Assembly (NCBI GenBank): GCA_963787895.1
Contig: CAWBEX010000008.1
Location: 434,001 to 498,000, forward strand
Origin: Anderseniella sp963787895
GTDB lineage: Bacteria > Pseudomonadota > Alphaproteobacteria > Rhizobiales > Aestuariivirgaceae
Length of the DNA stretch: 64,000 bases
Reading direction: 5' to 3'
The notes beneath the pieces are model-generated. The model did not search any database. It was not told the origin of the DNA and worked only from the letters and a program-made list of their open reading frames with translations. Shown here one piece after another: positions 17,523-26,971 of this stretch. Numbering within the stretch: the first letter of the stretch is position 1; each line of letters begins with the position of its first letter. The translations under genes and the position numbers were made by a program.

Positions 17523-18737
17523 TTAGACCTCGGAGGTTTCCAACCCGCGCTCCGTCCACCACATAACACCTAGGGACAATAGAGACAGCACGGCGAACCC
17601 GGCAACAAGCGGTAGTACCGTGCCGTCGAAGGCATGCCCTATTGTCCAGCCAAGCGGCAGCGAAATGAATGTGGAAACTGAACCAACGACAGCCGCTCCC
17701 AGTCCTGCCATGTGGCCGACGGGCTCCATTGCCATTGCAGAAAAGTTGCCGAACAGAATGCCCATGCAAAAGAACCCGACAAGCAGCCACACCACGAAAG
17801 CCCATAGTGGCGGCAGCCCGCCCAGCGCCAGCACGAAGGGCAGAAATCCTAGTGACACCAGCGCCAGCCCCGCAAGAGCCCTCCAGGTCATGTATCGCAT
17901 ACCAAGTCGTATCACGAACTTTGAATTGAATATGCTCGCGGCTCCAATGGCAAGTGCAGCTCCACCGAAATACAGCACGAACAGATCGCCGGTCGAATAG
18001 GCTACCTGAAAGATCTGTTGCGCAGACGACAGGTATCCCAGGAAGGCACCGAAGATGACGCCGGCCGAAATCGTATACCCGCTCATCACCCGGTAACTCA
18101 CCGCTTCGGCGATGCCGTCTGCCACATTGGAAACCGAGAACCTCCGGCGTGCTTCCATCGCCAGTGTTTCCGGTTGGCGCAAGGCAAACCATACAAAGGC
18201 AACCAGTGCCATCGCCAGCAGCAGGGCGAAAATGGCTCGCCAGTCAGCGACCAGTAACACACCTTGCCCTGCAGCTGGCGCGATTGCGGGCACCAGGATG
18301 AAGATGGCCATCACTATGGACTGAATGCGCGCCATGGCCCTGCCCTCATAGCCATCACGTACCAGAGCCATTGATACGATGCGAGGTGCAGCAGCCCCAA
18401 GTCCTTGCAGCACACGTCCAGCCAGCAGCACGGAGAAACTGGTTGCGAACATGGCCAGCAGGCATCCGGCAATGAAGATGATGTAACCGCCGTAGATTAC
18501 CGGTTTGCGGCCATAGCTGTCTGACAGTGGCCCGGCCACCAGTTGCCCGGCGGCAAAGCCTAGAAACATGGCTGAGATGACCAACTGCACATCGTTGGGC
18601 TGTGCAACCTGCAGGTCGCGCCCGATTACATCCAGAGCGGGCAACATGGCATCGATGGACAAGGCCAGGATTGACACCATCATGGCCAGCAGGGTCACGA
18701 ACTCGGGGGTTTTGAGTGGTTTGGTTGGCGGCTTCAT
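17523..18737 (-). CDS. Bcr/CflA family MFS drug exporter
   Basis: A 404-residue inner-membrane protein with about twelve hydrophobic segments. The MFS loop 2-3 signature appears as GPLSDSYGRKPVIYGGYIIF and the motif-C region as GRVLQGLGAAAPRIVSMALVRD, as in Bcr/CflA bicyclomycin/chloramphenicol exporters (proton antiport). It lies convergent with lysK and is separated from corA by about 220 bp that show nothing definable. The exported substrate is unknown; such genes are common in alphaproteobacteria and rarely plasmid-linked. Confidence 0.85.
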   Translation of the reverse strand: MKPPTKPLKTPEFVTLLAMMVSILALSIDAMLPALDVIGRDLQVAQPNDVQLVISAMFLGFAAGQLVAGPLSDSYGRKPVIYGGYIIFIAGCLLAMFATSFSVLLAGRVLQGLGAAAPRIVSMALVRDGYEGRAMARIQSIVMAIFILVPAIAPAAGQGVLLVADWRAIFALLLAMALVAFVWFALRQPETLAMEARRRFSVSNVADGIAEAVSYRVMSGYTISAGVIFGAFLGYLSSAQQIFQVAYSTGDLFVLYFGGAALAIGAASIFNSKFVIRLGMRYMTWRALAGLALVSLGFLPFVLALGGLPPLWAFVVWLLVGFFCMGILFGNFSAMAMEPVGHMAGLGAAVVGSVSTFISLPLGWTIGHAFDGTVLPLVAGFAVLSLLSLGVMWWTERGLETSEV

Positions 18738-18958
18738 ACTGGGCGCCGATATGGCATTCTGTGCCGCGATGCAAGCAACTTCACAACATGACCGTTATGG
18801 CGCAGGTGAAACTACAGGGCACCATATGCTGGCCCACGGCAGAGGCGGCCGGCTATCGCGTTGCCCGTCACATTGGCCCATCTCAGGAGGCCTCGCGGCA
18901 CTTGCCGTGGTGAATGGCCTTTCTGCCCAGGGACCACCGCAATGCGTGAAGGCGGGCT

Positions 18959-20044
18959 CTAGATCCAGCGTTTTACCTTGAAGTAGGTGAGCAGGATCAC
19001 AGCCATCCCGGCCATGCTTGACAATGCCAGCGGATAACCGAAGTACCAGCTGAGCTCAGGCATATTGAGCGGGCTTGCCGCACGGTCGAAGTTCATGCCC
19101 CACACCCCGGCCAGAAAGCTCAATGGAATGAAGATCGTGGCGACAATGGTCAGGAACTTCATTACCTCGTTCAACTTGGCGGACTGGCTCGACAGGTATA
19201 CATCGAGCAGGCCGGAGGCAATCTCGCGATAGGTTTCAATAATGTCCATCAACTGGATTGTATGGTCGTAGACATCGCGAAGGTACACCCGGGTAGTTGC
19301 GGCAATGTTCGGGTTTTCGTCCCGGATCAGGTTGTTGAGCAATTCCCGCATTGGCCAGACTGCCCTTCTGACCTGGAGCAATCTCCGCTTCATCGCATGC
19401 AGTTCGCTGGCCTGGCCCGGTTCTGGATCTGCAATCACCCGATCTTCCAGGTCCTCAACCTGTTCCCCCAGTTTTTCCAGCACTGGAAAATAGGCGTCCA
19501 CGCATGCATCGATCAAGGCATAGGCAAGATAGTCCGGGCCACTTGTGACTATGCGCCTGCCATTGCCGATGCGCTGACGCACCGGTTCAAAGCAATCCCC
19601 CTCGAATTCCTGAAAAGTGATGACGTAGTCCTTGCCCACGAACAGCGAAATTTGTTCATCTGAACCGGAATCGCGGTCTGGCGGTAACCTGAGTACGACA
19701 TAAACATGATCTGGAAATTCTTCTGCCTTTGGTCGTTGGTGAACATTGACAACGTCCTCGATTGACAAAAGGTGCAGGCCGAACTCGTCAGCTACTTCCT
19801 GTATCAGCGCGATGTCTGCCAATCCCTCGACGTCCAGCCACATGACCGGGTAGCGGCCCCTGGCATCGCGTACATCTGCCATACTGCACTTTTCCAGCCT
19901 CAGCCGGTCTTCATTGCCCGGCCCGTAGCAGATCAGTCCCAACTGGCTCTGCGCTGCCTTGTGCGAAACAACCAGGGTGCCAGGCGGGGCGCCTATCGGT
20001 GCTCGCTTTCGTGCCGCCAGGTTCGTTGGATCTGACGCTGGCAT
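18959..20044 (-). CDS. corA: CorA family divalent cation (Mg/Co/Ni) transporter
   Basis: A 361-residue CorA-type channel protein: a large cytosolic N-terminal domain, then the two C-terminal membrane helices joined by the periplasmic loop. The gating and selectivity motif GMNF is in GVWGMNFDRAASPLNMPE, with helix 1 in TIVATIFIPLSFLAG. The protein ends with the basic YFKVKRWI. GAGGAG precedes the ATG at 20042-20044. It starts 10 bp after an S24-type repressor gene, probably in the same transcript. It could be CorA proper or a ZntB-like relative; GMNF and the absence of a Zn-specific signature favour CorA. Confidence 0.9.
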   Translation of the reverse strand: MPASDPTNLAARKRAPIGAPPGTLVVSHKAAQSQLGLICYGPGNEDRLRLEKCSMADVRDARGRYPVMWLDVEGLADIALIQEVADEFGLHLLSIEDVVNVHQRPKAEEFPDHVYVVLRLPPDRDSGSDEQISLFVGKDYVITFQEFEGDCFEPVRQRIGNGRRIVTSGPDYLAYALIDACVDAYFPVLEKLGEQVEDLEDRVIADPEPGQASELHAMKRRLLQVRRAVWPMRELLNNLIRDENPNIAATTRVYLRDVYDHTIQLMDIIETYREIASGLLDVYLSSQSAKLNEVMKFLTIVATIFIPLSFLAGVWGMNFDRAASPLNMPELSWYFGYPLALSSMAGMAVILLTYFKVKRWI

Positions 20045-20054
20045 GGCTATCTCC

Positions 20055-20681
20055 TCACTGACTGGCCCAGACTATGCGTCCTATCCACTCGATGCTGCCG
20101 CGCTCGACAACACGAACCGGATGCGCCGGATTGAAAGATGCCAGCTCAATACTTTTGGCGGTCTCACGTTGCAGCACCTTGGCGAGAACTTCGCCATCCC
20201 GTGTCTTGACCACGACCCGGTCACCGCGCCGCGCGGTCTGTCCTGGCGAGACGATTATGGTATCGCCTTCCCGGTACACAGGCTCCATGCTGTCGCCGGT
20301 TATCTCCAGCGCATAGGCATTGGAGTCGTCGACATTCGGCAGGTTGATCTCGTCCCAGCTTCCGCCAACCGGGAATCCGGAATCATCAAAAAAGCCGCCA
20401 CTGCCCGCCTGCGCCATTCCAATGACCGGGATCATCTGGCGGGTTGGCCGCATACCCTGAATCATGGCTGTAAAGTCGTCTAGCGAAGTGCGGGTAGCCT
20501 CGAGACACTTGGCAACGCTCTCCGTTGTTGGCCAGCGTGGACGGCCCTCCGGCGTAATGCGCTTTGACTTGTTGAACGAAGTCGCATCAAGGCCAGCTGA
20601 CTTTGCCAGTGCAGATACTGACATTCCGTTGGCTTCAGCCAGTTTGTCCAGCGCCCCCCATATCTGTGAATGTGAAAACAT
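20055..20681 (-). CDS. S24 (LexA/CI-like) helix-turn-helix transcriptional regulator
   Basis: A 208-residue repressor with an N-terminal Xre-like HTH (GMSVSALAKSAGLDATSFNKSKR, about residues 18-40) and a C-terminal S24 peptidase-like domain. The Ser of the dyad lies in GDSMEPVYREGD and the Lys in DGEVLAKVLQRE, so self-cleavage chemistry could be intact. The ATG at 20679-20681 follows GGAGAGGAAA; a longer reading would add an unsupported segment. It lies 10 bp upstream of corA and divergent from a DUF952 gene. Alphaproteobacteria commonly carry such non-LexA S24 regulators; targets are unknown, corA being the closest candidate. Confidence 0.82.
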   Translation of the reverse strand: MFSHSQIWGALDKLAEANGMSVSALAKSAGLDATSFNKSKRITPEGRPRWPTTESVAKCLEATRTSLDDFTAMIQGMRPTRQMIPVIGMAQAGSGGFFDDSGFPVGGSWDEINLPNVDDSNAYALEITGDSMEPVYREGDTIIVSPGQTARRGDRVVVKTRDGEVLAKVLQRETAKSIELASFNPAHPVRVVERGSIEWIGRIVWASQ

Positions 20682-20812
20682 TTTCCTCTCCCATAGGCCT
20701 CCATGGACAGTGCATAGGAAAGAATACCATTTACGGAATGATTCACAAGTGTGTGCAGCAATGATCTGGCCGCTTGAGTCGGCCGTCTCGGCCGCATAGG
20801 TTCGCAAGCTGC

Positions 20813-21157
20813 ATGGATACGGTTTACAAAATCATTGATCGCGATGAATGGGACGCTGCTCGAGCCTGCGGCCGCTACGGTGGTTCACAGGACGACAGGC
20901 GCGATGGATTCATTCATCTGTCAACGGCAGGGCAAATGCGCGAAACTGCGCAGAGGCACTTTGCTGGCGCGGACAATCTGTTGCTTCTGGCCGTCAGCAC
21001 GGCAGTGCTTGGTGACAAGTTGAAATGGGAGACCTCTCGCGCTGGAGCTCTGTTCCCGCATGTCTATGGGCCGCTTGCTGTAGCCTCAGTTCGCCGCGTC
21101 TGGCCGCTTCCAGTGGGCGAAGATGGTCTGCATCAGTTTCCGGAGGACGCACAATGA
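20813..21157 (+). CDS. DUF952 family protein
   Basis: A 114-residue protein with the DUF952 pattern: VYKIIDRDEWDAAR at the start, DGFIHLSTAGQM, a central LLLLAV, and FPHVYGPL with conserved His, Tyr and Gly near the end. The fold resembles glutathione-S-transferase-unrelated small barrels; the function is not established. The ATG at 20813 begins directly with the conserved region. Its TGA overlaps the ATG of pyrD (ATGA at 21154-21157), so the pair is translationally coupled, an arrangement seen in other alphaproteobacteria. Confidence 0.8.
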   Translation: MDTVYKIIDRDEWDAARACGRYGGSQDDRRDGFIHLSTAGQMRETAQRHFAGADNLLLLAVSTAVLGDKLKWETSRAGALFPHVYGPLAVASVRRVWPLPVGEDGLHQFPEDAQ

Positions 21158-22249
21158 AGTTGCTGTTCTCAGCAGGCAGGCAACTTGCTGCACAGGCTTG
21201 ATCCCGAAACCGCTCATGATGTCACGATTGCGGCGTTGAAGTCGGGCCTGCTCAAGCCACCACTTGTACCCCAGGACAAACGTCTCAACGTGCATTGCCT
21301 CGGTCTAGATTTTCCCAATCCGCTTGGTCTGGCGGCAGGCTTTGACAAGAATGCAGAGGTGCCTGACGATATGCTGCGCTTCGGCTTCGGCTTTGTTGAA
21401 GTGGGTTCGGTTACCCCCCGGCCTCAGAAAGGCAACGAAAGGCCCAGACTGTTCCGGTTGCACGAAGATCAGGCAGTGATTAACCGCATGGGCTTCAACA
21501 ATGACGGGCATACGAAGGTATTTGCCCGCCTAAGAGACCGTATTGACCCCACAGGAATTGTTGGCGTCAACCTGGGTGCGAACAAGGATTCTGCTGATCG
21601 TGCGGCGGACTACGCACTGGGTGCTGCCGTGTTCAACAGGCTTGCCGGATACATAACCGTCAATGTTTCTTCTCCCAACACTCCTGGTCTGCGGGGGCTG
21701 CAATCTCGTGGTGAGCTTGAAAACCTGATTGGCAAGGTCCGCAAGACAAGCGCAGCCGCAGCAGTCGAAGACGGACGTCGCGCGCCTCTGGTTCTGAAAA
21801 TTGCGCCTGATTTACTGGAGGAAGAGCTTCACGACATTGCCCAGGTCTGTCTGAACATGAAGATTGATGGCATCATCATTTCAAACACGACGATTTCACG
21901 CCCGCGATTGTCATCCCGGCACAAGGCAGAGACCGGCGGGTTGTCCGGCAAACCGCTGTTCGAGCTGTCCACGGTGCAGTTGGCGCGCATGTACGCGCTG
22001 ACAAAGGGGCGCATCCCCCTTGTTGGAGCCGGTGGTATAACCACTGCCGAAGATGCGTGGCAGAAACTGCGCGCAGGCGCTTCGCTGCTGCAGCTTTATT
22101 CGGCGCTGGTATATCAGGGGCCCGGGCTGATCGCTGATATTCTGTCGGGATTGATCACCCGGCTGAATGAGCACGCGATGGCGTCGGTTTCAGAGGCGAC
22201 CGGCAGTGGCAACGAGGAGTGGCTGGAAGCCGGCAGGAAACTGGGTTGA
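21154..22249 (+). CDS. pyrD: Class 2 dihydroorotate dehydrogenase (quinone), frameshifted near the start
   Basis: Oxidises dihydroorotate to orotate in pyrimidine synthesis, passing electrons to quinone at the inner membrane. From HRLDPETAHDV onward the gene is normal: FPNPLGLAAGFDKNAEV, INRMGFNNDG, GVNLGANKD, TVNVSSPNTPGLRGLQ with the class 2 catalytic Ser, and GAGGITTAEDAWQK. The natural start should be the ATG at 21154, which overlaps the stop of the DUF952 gene, but that frame hits a TGA after 15 codons. Deleting one base (a T at about 21185-21186) restores MKLLFSAGRQLLHRLD and a 364-residue enzyme. As read, only a TTG at 21185 could start it, losing the membrane-contacting N-terminus. 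Confidence 0.9.
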
Positions 22250-22278
22250 CCCGCTTTCCACAATGCTGGCCCTGAAAG

Positions 22279-23127
22279 TCAGGCAGTTCCCCGCACCACG
22301 TTTTGACGCTGTGTGCCCAGACCTTCAACACCCAGTTCCACAATATCTCCCGGTTTGATGAACTGCTGGGGTTTCATGCCCAGGCCAACACCTGCTGGTG
22401 TACCTGTGATGACGATGTCACCGGGCTTCAAAGTCATGAACCGCGACAGGTAGGCAATGATTTCCCTGATTGGGAAAATCATGTTCGCGGTCGTGCCATC
22501 CTGCATTCGCTTGCCATTGATATTGCACCACAGTTTCAGTTTCTGCGGGTTGGAGATTTCATCACGGGTAACCAGCCATGGGCCAATCGGTCCATAGGTG
22601 TCGTGTGATTTGCCCTTGACCCATTGGCCGCCCCGCTCGATCTGGTTTTCGCGTTCTGAGACGTCATTGCAAAGAAAGTAACCGGCTACATGCTCCATAG
22701 CGCTTGCCTTCGGCACACTTCTGGCCAGCTTTCCGATGACAAACCCGATCTCCACTTCCCAATCAGTCTTTTTCGAGTTCCTGGGCAGCACGATGTCATC
22801 GTTGGGACCGCTGATACAGCTTGTGTGCTTGGAAAAGATTACGGGCTCTTTCGGTATTGGATGCCCGGTTTCCGTAGCGTGGTCTGTGTAGTTGAGACCA
22901 ATGCAGATGAAATTTCCCACACCGGTGACCGGCGGTCCAAACCGTGGCTTGCCCTTCACCAGCGGCAATCGATCGAGATTGAGCACGGCAAGCTTTGCCA
23001 GCGCTTTGTCGGATAACTGCTCTGGCGTAATGTCAGCAATCTTGCTGCTCAGATCTCGCAGCTTGCCATCAGCGTCAACAATGCCCGGCTTTTCCTTGCC
23101 AGGTTTGCCATAACGTACAAGTTTCAT
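22279..23127 (-). CDS. Fumarylacetoacetate hydrolase (FAH) family protein
   Basis: A 282-residue enzyme with the catalytic FAH fold: CIGLNYTDHATETG, the metal-binding acidic set in WEVEIGFVIG and NDVSERENQ, GPWLVTRDEI, and the C-terminal GDIVITGTPAGVGLGM. Family members split or hydrate C-C bonds of diketo acids or open ureidoglycolate. The size and motifs resemble the group often named ureidoglycolate lyase or 2-keto-4-pentenoate hydratase-like, but a safe name cannot be given. The gene follows a GntR regulator on the same strand with a 66-bp gap, so it is likely controlled by it. Confidence 0.82.
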   Translation of the reverse strand: MKLVRYGKPGKEKPGIVDADGKLRDLSSKIADITPEQLSDKALAKLAVLNLDRLPLVKGKPRFGPPVTGVGNFICIGLNYTDHATETGHPIPKEPVIFSKHTSCISGPNDDIVLPRNSKKTDWEVEIGFVIGKLARSVPKASAMEHVAGYFLCNDVSERENQIERGGQWVKGKSHDTYGPIGPWLVTRDEISNPQKLKLWCNINGKRMQDGTTANMIFPIREIIAYLSRFMTLKPGDIVITGTPAGVGLGMKPQQFIKPGDIVELGVEGLGTQRQNVVRGTA

Positions 23128-23193
23128 GGGTTGCCTCTTTCCTCAAATTGCTCTTTCTGGATCACCAGCGGTTGAATGCCCGAGTGCACATGG

Positions 23194-23967
23194 TCAGGGC
23201 TGTTTCCGCGTGCGATACTGATGTAACCGCTTGTCGGAAGTTGCGTTGCGCTCTACTTCCAACGAGCTCTCCCGCCAGGCCTGGCTAACCAGTTTCATGT
23301 GTTCGCGCACTGCATTTTCCGCCTTGACTGGATCCCGGGACATGACACCTTCAAATATCGCGCGATGCTGGATCAGCAATGCATCCCGGCCGTCACTTTG
23401 ACCATAAAGCAGGTGTCGGTTGTGAAACACGCCATGTTTCAACAGGTTGTAAATCGATCGCAGCGACTGGATCATCACTATGTTGTGGCTGGCATCGCAC
23501 ACGGCGATATGCAGCTCTACATCCAGCCGGGCTTCTTCCTCGGGGTCTACAGCCTGATGAGCGATTTCCATCTTCTGCATGATTGAGGTCAGGATCTCCC
23601 TGTCGGCAGGAGTTGCTCTTACCGCTGCCCAACGAGCAGCTTGTGCTTCCATGGCTTCGCGGAACTCCAAATAGTCACCCGTTGCCTTGTTGTGCTTGCC
23701 GAACAGGCCAATGATAGGTTCTGCAAAAACCGAACGCATGACATCTGCGATAAATGTGCCGCCGCCTTGCCGGGCAATCAACAGCCCGGATTGTTCAAGC
23801 ATCAGCAAGGCTTCGCGCAGTGTTGGACGCGACACGTCGAACTGGCTAGCCAAATCGCGTTCAGGCGGCAGGGTGTCACCAGGCCGTAGCACGCCTTCCA
23901 GAATGAGTTGTTCAATCTGGGCAACAATGTTCGACGAAGCTTTAGTCTGTGCGACGGGTTGGAACAT
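23194..23967 (-). CDS. GntR family (FadR/FCD subfamily) transcriptional regulator
   Basis: A 257-residue regulator. The N-terminal winged helix (IEQLILEGVLRPGDTLPPERDLASQFDVSRPTLREALLMLE, about residues 17-60) is followed by an all-helical FCD ligand domain with metal-binding His residues (ELHIAVCDASHN, HRAIFEGV, AVREHMK). The PdhR/LldR/GlcC-type layout points to an organic-acid effector. The ATG at 23965-23967 follows AGAGGTGG. It lies just upstream of the FAH-family gene and close to malate synthase and a cytochrome c, so a carboxylate-responsive role is plausible but unproved. Confidence 0.87.
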   Translation of the reverse strand: MFQPVAQTKASSNIVAQIEQLILEGVLRPGDTLPPERDLASQFDVSRPTLREALLMLEQSGLLIARQGGGTFIADVMRSVFAEPIIGLFGKHNKATGDYLEFREAMEAQAARWAAVRATPADREILTSIMQKMEIAHQAVDPEEEARLDVELHIAVCDASHNIVMIQSLRSIYNLLKHGVFHNRHLLYGQSDGRDALLIQHRAIFEGVMSRDPVKAENAVREHMKLVSQAWRESSLEVERNATSDKRLHQYRTRKQP

Positions 23968-24053
23968 GAACCACCTCTTTGACGGAGTGTGATCAAACAG
24001 CGCAAACTGAAATTGGTCAAGTTTGCTATCCAATTCCGCTTCAGGCAGATGTC

Positions 24054-24085
24054 AAAAAAAGACCGGCAGACCATGCCTGCCGGCC
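24054..24085 (-). terminator. Intrinsic terminator of the cytochrome c gene
   Basis: Read on the minus strand, CTGCCGG (24083-24077 region) pairs with CCGGCAG-complement at 24063-24069 around a 7-base loop, and the stem is followed by seven T residues (24060-24054). It lies about 25 bp past the cytochrome c stop. This is the clearest intrinsic terminator in the window. Confidence 0.85.
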
Positions 24086-24110
24086 ACGTATTCAGTTTTT
24101 GCTCAGCAGG

Positions 24111-24500
24111 TTACTTGCTCAAAGATGCCAGGTAAGCTGCGACGTCCTTGCGGTCCTGTTCATTGTTCAATTTGAATGACATCTTTGATTTGCCGTCGAT
24201 ATAAGCCTTGGGGTCGGCCAGATAGTCTGCCAGTTTGGCTTCGTCCCATGCCCCGATTTTCTCGGCTGCTGCTACCAGGCTTTCACCGTACTTGTAACCA
24301 TCAGCGGAAGCTGCCTTGCGTCCGACGATGCCAACCAGATGAGGGCCAACCTTGTTCTTCTCCTCGTCAACGGTGTGACAAGCCTTGCACTTCTTGAATA
24401 CTTTTTCGCCCTTGGCGGCGTCACCGGCATCTTGTGCGGATGCAGCTCCAGCAACAGAGCCAAGTGCAATGGCTGCAGCAATCATCATTCTAAAACGCAT
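24111..24500 (-). CDS. Class I c-type cytochrome (cytochrome c2/c550-like)
   Basis: A 129-residue periplasmic electron carrier. The signal peptide (MRFRMMIAAAIALGSVAGAASA, cut after ASA) is followed by heme-binding CKACH, the axial His being in this motif. The sixth ligand is probably the Met in KSKMSFKL. NKVGPHLVGIVGRKAAS and the C-terminal DVAAYLASL are typical of mitochondrial-like cytochromes c2. It is a single-gene transcript with its own strong terminator, divergent from malate synthase. It may serve the respiratory chain or a periplasmic dehydrogenase; the molybdoenzyme 4 kb away is one candidate partner. Confidence 0.93.
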   Translation of the reverse strand: MRFRMMIAAAIALGSVAGAASAQDAGDAAKGEKVFKKCKACHTVDEEKNKVGPHLVGIVGRKAASADGYKYGESLVAAAEKIGAWDEAKLADYLADPKAYIDGKSKMSFKLNNEQDRKDVAAYLASLSK

Positions 24501-24673
24501 AGTTTCCTCCGCTTACAAGTTGATTTACCGCTCTCCTCGAGCATATCTAGAGCCGTATTGCTGGGCGTGCAATACCTCTTCGGGCACCAGAATTATATGC
24601 CGCACCTTTGAGCCAGCCGCCAGAACTTTGGCTTGGCGCTGCCGTAGAGTGGAAAGAAACGTTGAATTGTGTC

Positions 24674-24696
24674 TGCCTGCATGCTGAAAGCAGGCA
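24674..24696 (+). promoter_or_regulatory. 5'-leader hairpin of malate synthase gene
   Basis: TGCCTGC (24674-24680) and GCAGGCA (24690-24696) form a perfect 7-bp stem with a 9-base loop, about 35 bp before the glcB start codon. It may affect mRNA stability or be an operator; no known riboswitch pattern is recognised. Confidence 0.35.
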
Positions 24697-24730
24697 CCTA
24701 AATTTCCAACGAATTGTCAGGAATACAAAC

Positions 24731-26902
24731 ATGGCTGGGACTGTGAAGCACGGTGGCTTGAACATCGTCAAATCCGTTTACGACTTCGTAAATGCAGAGG
24801 CGCTGCCGGGAACGGGCATTTCGCCCGATGCCTTCTGGCAAGCGGCAGACGATATTATCCACCAGTTCTCACCAAAAATTGCCACGCTGTTGCGCAAGCG
24901 CAAATCATTCCAGAACAAGATCAACCGTTGGCACAAGCAAAACGCAGGTAAGGCGATTGATCCGAAAGCCTATCGCACATTCCTCAGCGACATCGGCTAC
25001 ATCGTGCCAGACAAGGGTGAGTGCAAGGCGATTACACGCAACACCGACGACGAAATCGCCCGGGTGGCGGGGCCACAGCTTGTTGTGCCGGTGATGAATG
25101 CCCGCTACGCGCTGAATGCCGCCAACGCCAGGTTCGGGTCTTTGTATGACGCGTTGTATGGAACTGATGCCATTTCCGACGAAGGCGGGGCAGCAGCCGC
25201 GGGCGGGTACAACCCGGCACGCGGAGCAAAGGTGATCGGCTGGGCGCGCCGTTTTCTGGATCAGGCCGCCCCCTTGTTCGGCGGTAGCCACGCTGATGTC
25301 ACACGTTATTTTATCCAGGGCCGAAAGCTGGCCGTCGCCCTGTCGTCCGGGTCGGTTACAGGCCTGGTGGACAACGCGCAGGTGAAGGGGTTCAAAGGCG
25401 ACAAGAAGAACCCGTCGTCCATACTACTGGTCAACAATGGGCTGCATATTGAGATCGTCATCGATCGCGAAAGCCAGATCGGTTCTGAAGATGATGCAGG
25501 CGTTGCGGACGTAATCATTGAAAGCGCCATGACGACCATCATGGATTGCGAAGATTCGGTTGCCGCTGTCGATGCTGATGACAAGGTTGTTGTCTATCGC
25601 AACTGGCTGGGCCTGATGAAAGGTGATCTTGAGGATGCCTTCATGAAGGCCGGCAAGCAGGTCACCCGCAAGTTGGTGGCTGATCGCGAATATACCGGTA
25701 TCAACGGCAAGCCGCTGTCATTGCACTCTCGCTCACTGATGCTGGTGCGCAATGTCGGCCTGCTGATGACCATTGGTGCGGTTAAGGACCGCAACGGAAA
25801 TGACGTTCCTGAAACCCTGCTCGATGCGTTGGTCAACTCGGCTATCGCGCTGCACGATGTGGGTGCCAATGGCCGGCGTGCAAATTCGCGCAAGGGCTCG
25901 GTTTATGTTGTCGTGCCCAAGATGCACGGGCCAAAGGAAGCTGCTTTGGTGAACCAGTTGTACACGGTCATCGAGAAGGCTTTCGGCATGCCGCGCAATA
26001 CGGTAAAGATGGGCATCATGGATGAAGAGCGCCGTACCACTGTCAACCTGAAGGAGTGCATCCGTGCAGCTCGCTCGCGGGTCTTTTTCATCAATACCGG
26101 CTTTCTCGACCGAACCGGCGACGAAATTCACACCTCCATGGAAGCAGGCCCGATGATCCGCAAGGCCGATATGAAAATGTCGACCTGGATTGATGCCTAT
26201 GAGCGTTGGAATGTTGATGTTGGTCTGGAGTGCGGGTTGCCTGGTCGTGCACAGATTGGCAAGGGCATGTGGGCGATGCCTGACATGATGGCCGCGATGC
26301 TTGAACAGAAGATTGGCCACCCCGAAGCAGGTGCCAACACAGCATGGGTGCCATCTCCGACTGCTGCCACGTTACACGCCACCCACTATCACCAGATAAA
26401 TGTGGCTCATGTACAAACGCAGCTCAAGAATCGTGAAAAGGCCAGGTTGGAGGACATCTTGTCCATTCCGTTGGCACCCAACCCGAATTGGGACCGCAAG
26501 GACATCCAGAACGAGATCGAGAACAACTGCCAGGGCATTCTGGGGTACGTGGTGCGCTGGGTCGCGCAGGGTGTCGGCTGTTCCAAGGTGCCTGACATAA
26601 ATGATGTCGGCCTTATGGAGGACAGAGCAACGTTGCGTATCTCTTCGCAGCACCTTGCCAACTGGCTGCGCCACAAGGTTGTTACGCGTGGCAAAGTCAT
26701 GAAAGCCATGAAGAAGATGGCCGTGGTTGTTGACAAGCAGAATGCTGGCGACCCAGCCTACAGGCCAATGGCTGCGGATTTTGACAACTCAATAGCCTTC
26801 AAGGCAGCTTGCGATTTGGTGTTTGAGGGTCGCAAGCAGCCGTCTGGATACACTGAACCAATCCTTCATGCCCGCCGCATTGAACTCAAGGCTGCGCGAT
26901 AG
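24731..26902 (+). CDS. glcB: Malate synthase G
   Basis: A 723-residue enzyme condensing glyoxylate and acetyl-CoA to malate in the cytosol (glyoxylate shunt or glycolate/purine use). The isoform G layout is complete, with NAANARFGSLYDALYGTDAI early, the catalytic MDCEDSVAAVDADDKV segment, RNVGLLMTIGAV, PKMHGPKEA, GIMDEERRTTVNLKECI and FINTGFLDRTGDEIHTSMEAG with conserved Glu/Asp and Arg residues, and a C-terminal domain ending ARRIELKAAR. The ATG at 24731 starts the family N-terminus. No isocitrate lyase is present nearby, so the gene may serve glyoxylate from other sources. Confidence 0.97.
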   Translation: MAGTVKHGGLNIVKSVYDFVNAEALPGTGISPDAFWQAADDIIHQFSPKIATLLRKRKSFQNKINRWHKQNAGKAIDPKAYRTFLSDIGYIVPDKGECKAITRNTDDEIARVAGPQLVVPVMNARYALNAANARFGSLYDALYGTDAISDEGGAAAAGGYNPARGAKVIGWARRFLDQAAPLFGGSHADVTRYFIQGRKLAVALSSGSVTGLVDNAQVKGFKGDKKNPSSILLVNNGLHIEIVIDRESQIGSEDDAGVADVIIESAMTTIMDCEDSVAAVDADDKVVVYRNWLGLMKGDLEDAFMKAGKQVTRKLVADREYTGINGKPLSLHSRSLMLVRNVGLLMTIGAVKDRNGNDVPETLLDALVNSAIALHDVGANGRRANSRKGSVYVVVPKMHGPKEAALVNQLYTVIEKAFGMPRNTVKMGIMDEERRTTVNLKECIRAARSRVFFINTGFLDRTGDEIHTSMEAGPMIRKADMKMSTWIDAYERWNVDVGLECGLPGRAQIGKGMWAMPDMMAAMLEQKIGHPEAGANTAWVPSPTAATLHATHYHQINVAHVQTQLKNREKARLEDILSIPLAPNPNWDRKDIQNEIENNCQGILGYVVRWVAQGVGCSKVPDINDVGLMEDRATLRISSQHLANWLRHKVVTRGKVMKAMKKMAVVVDKQNAGDPAYRPMAADFDNSIAFKAACDLVFEGRKQPSGYTEPILHARRIELKAAR

Positions 26903-26971
26903 GCAATATCCAGCGAGGTTGTTCGCGCAGCTGCACGTTGAAATGCAAATTTGGAAGCTGACACCAGCAAG

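Noticed and set aside
18738..18958. Short plus-strand frame between bcr-like and corA genes
   Set aside because: About 40-65 residues without recognisable pattern or ribosome site; treated as non-coding.
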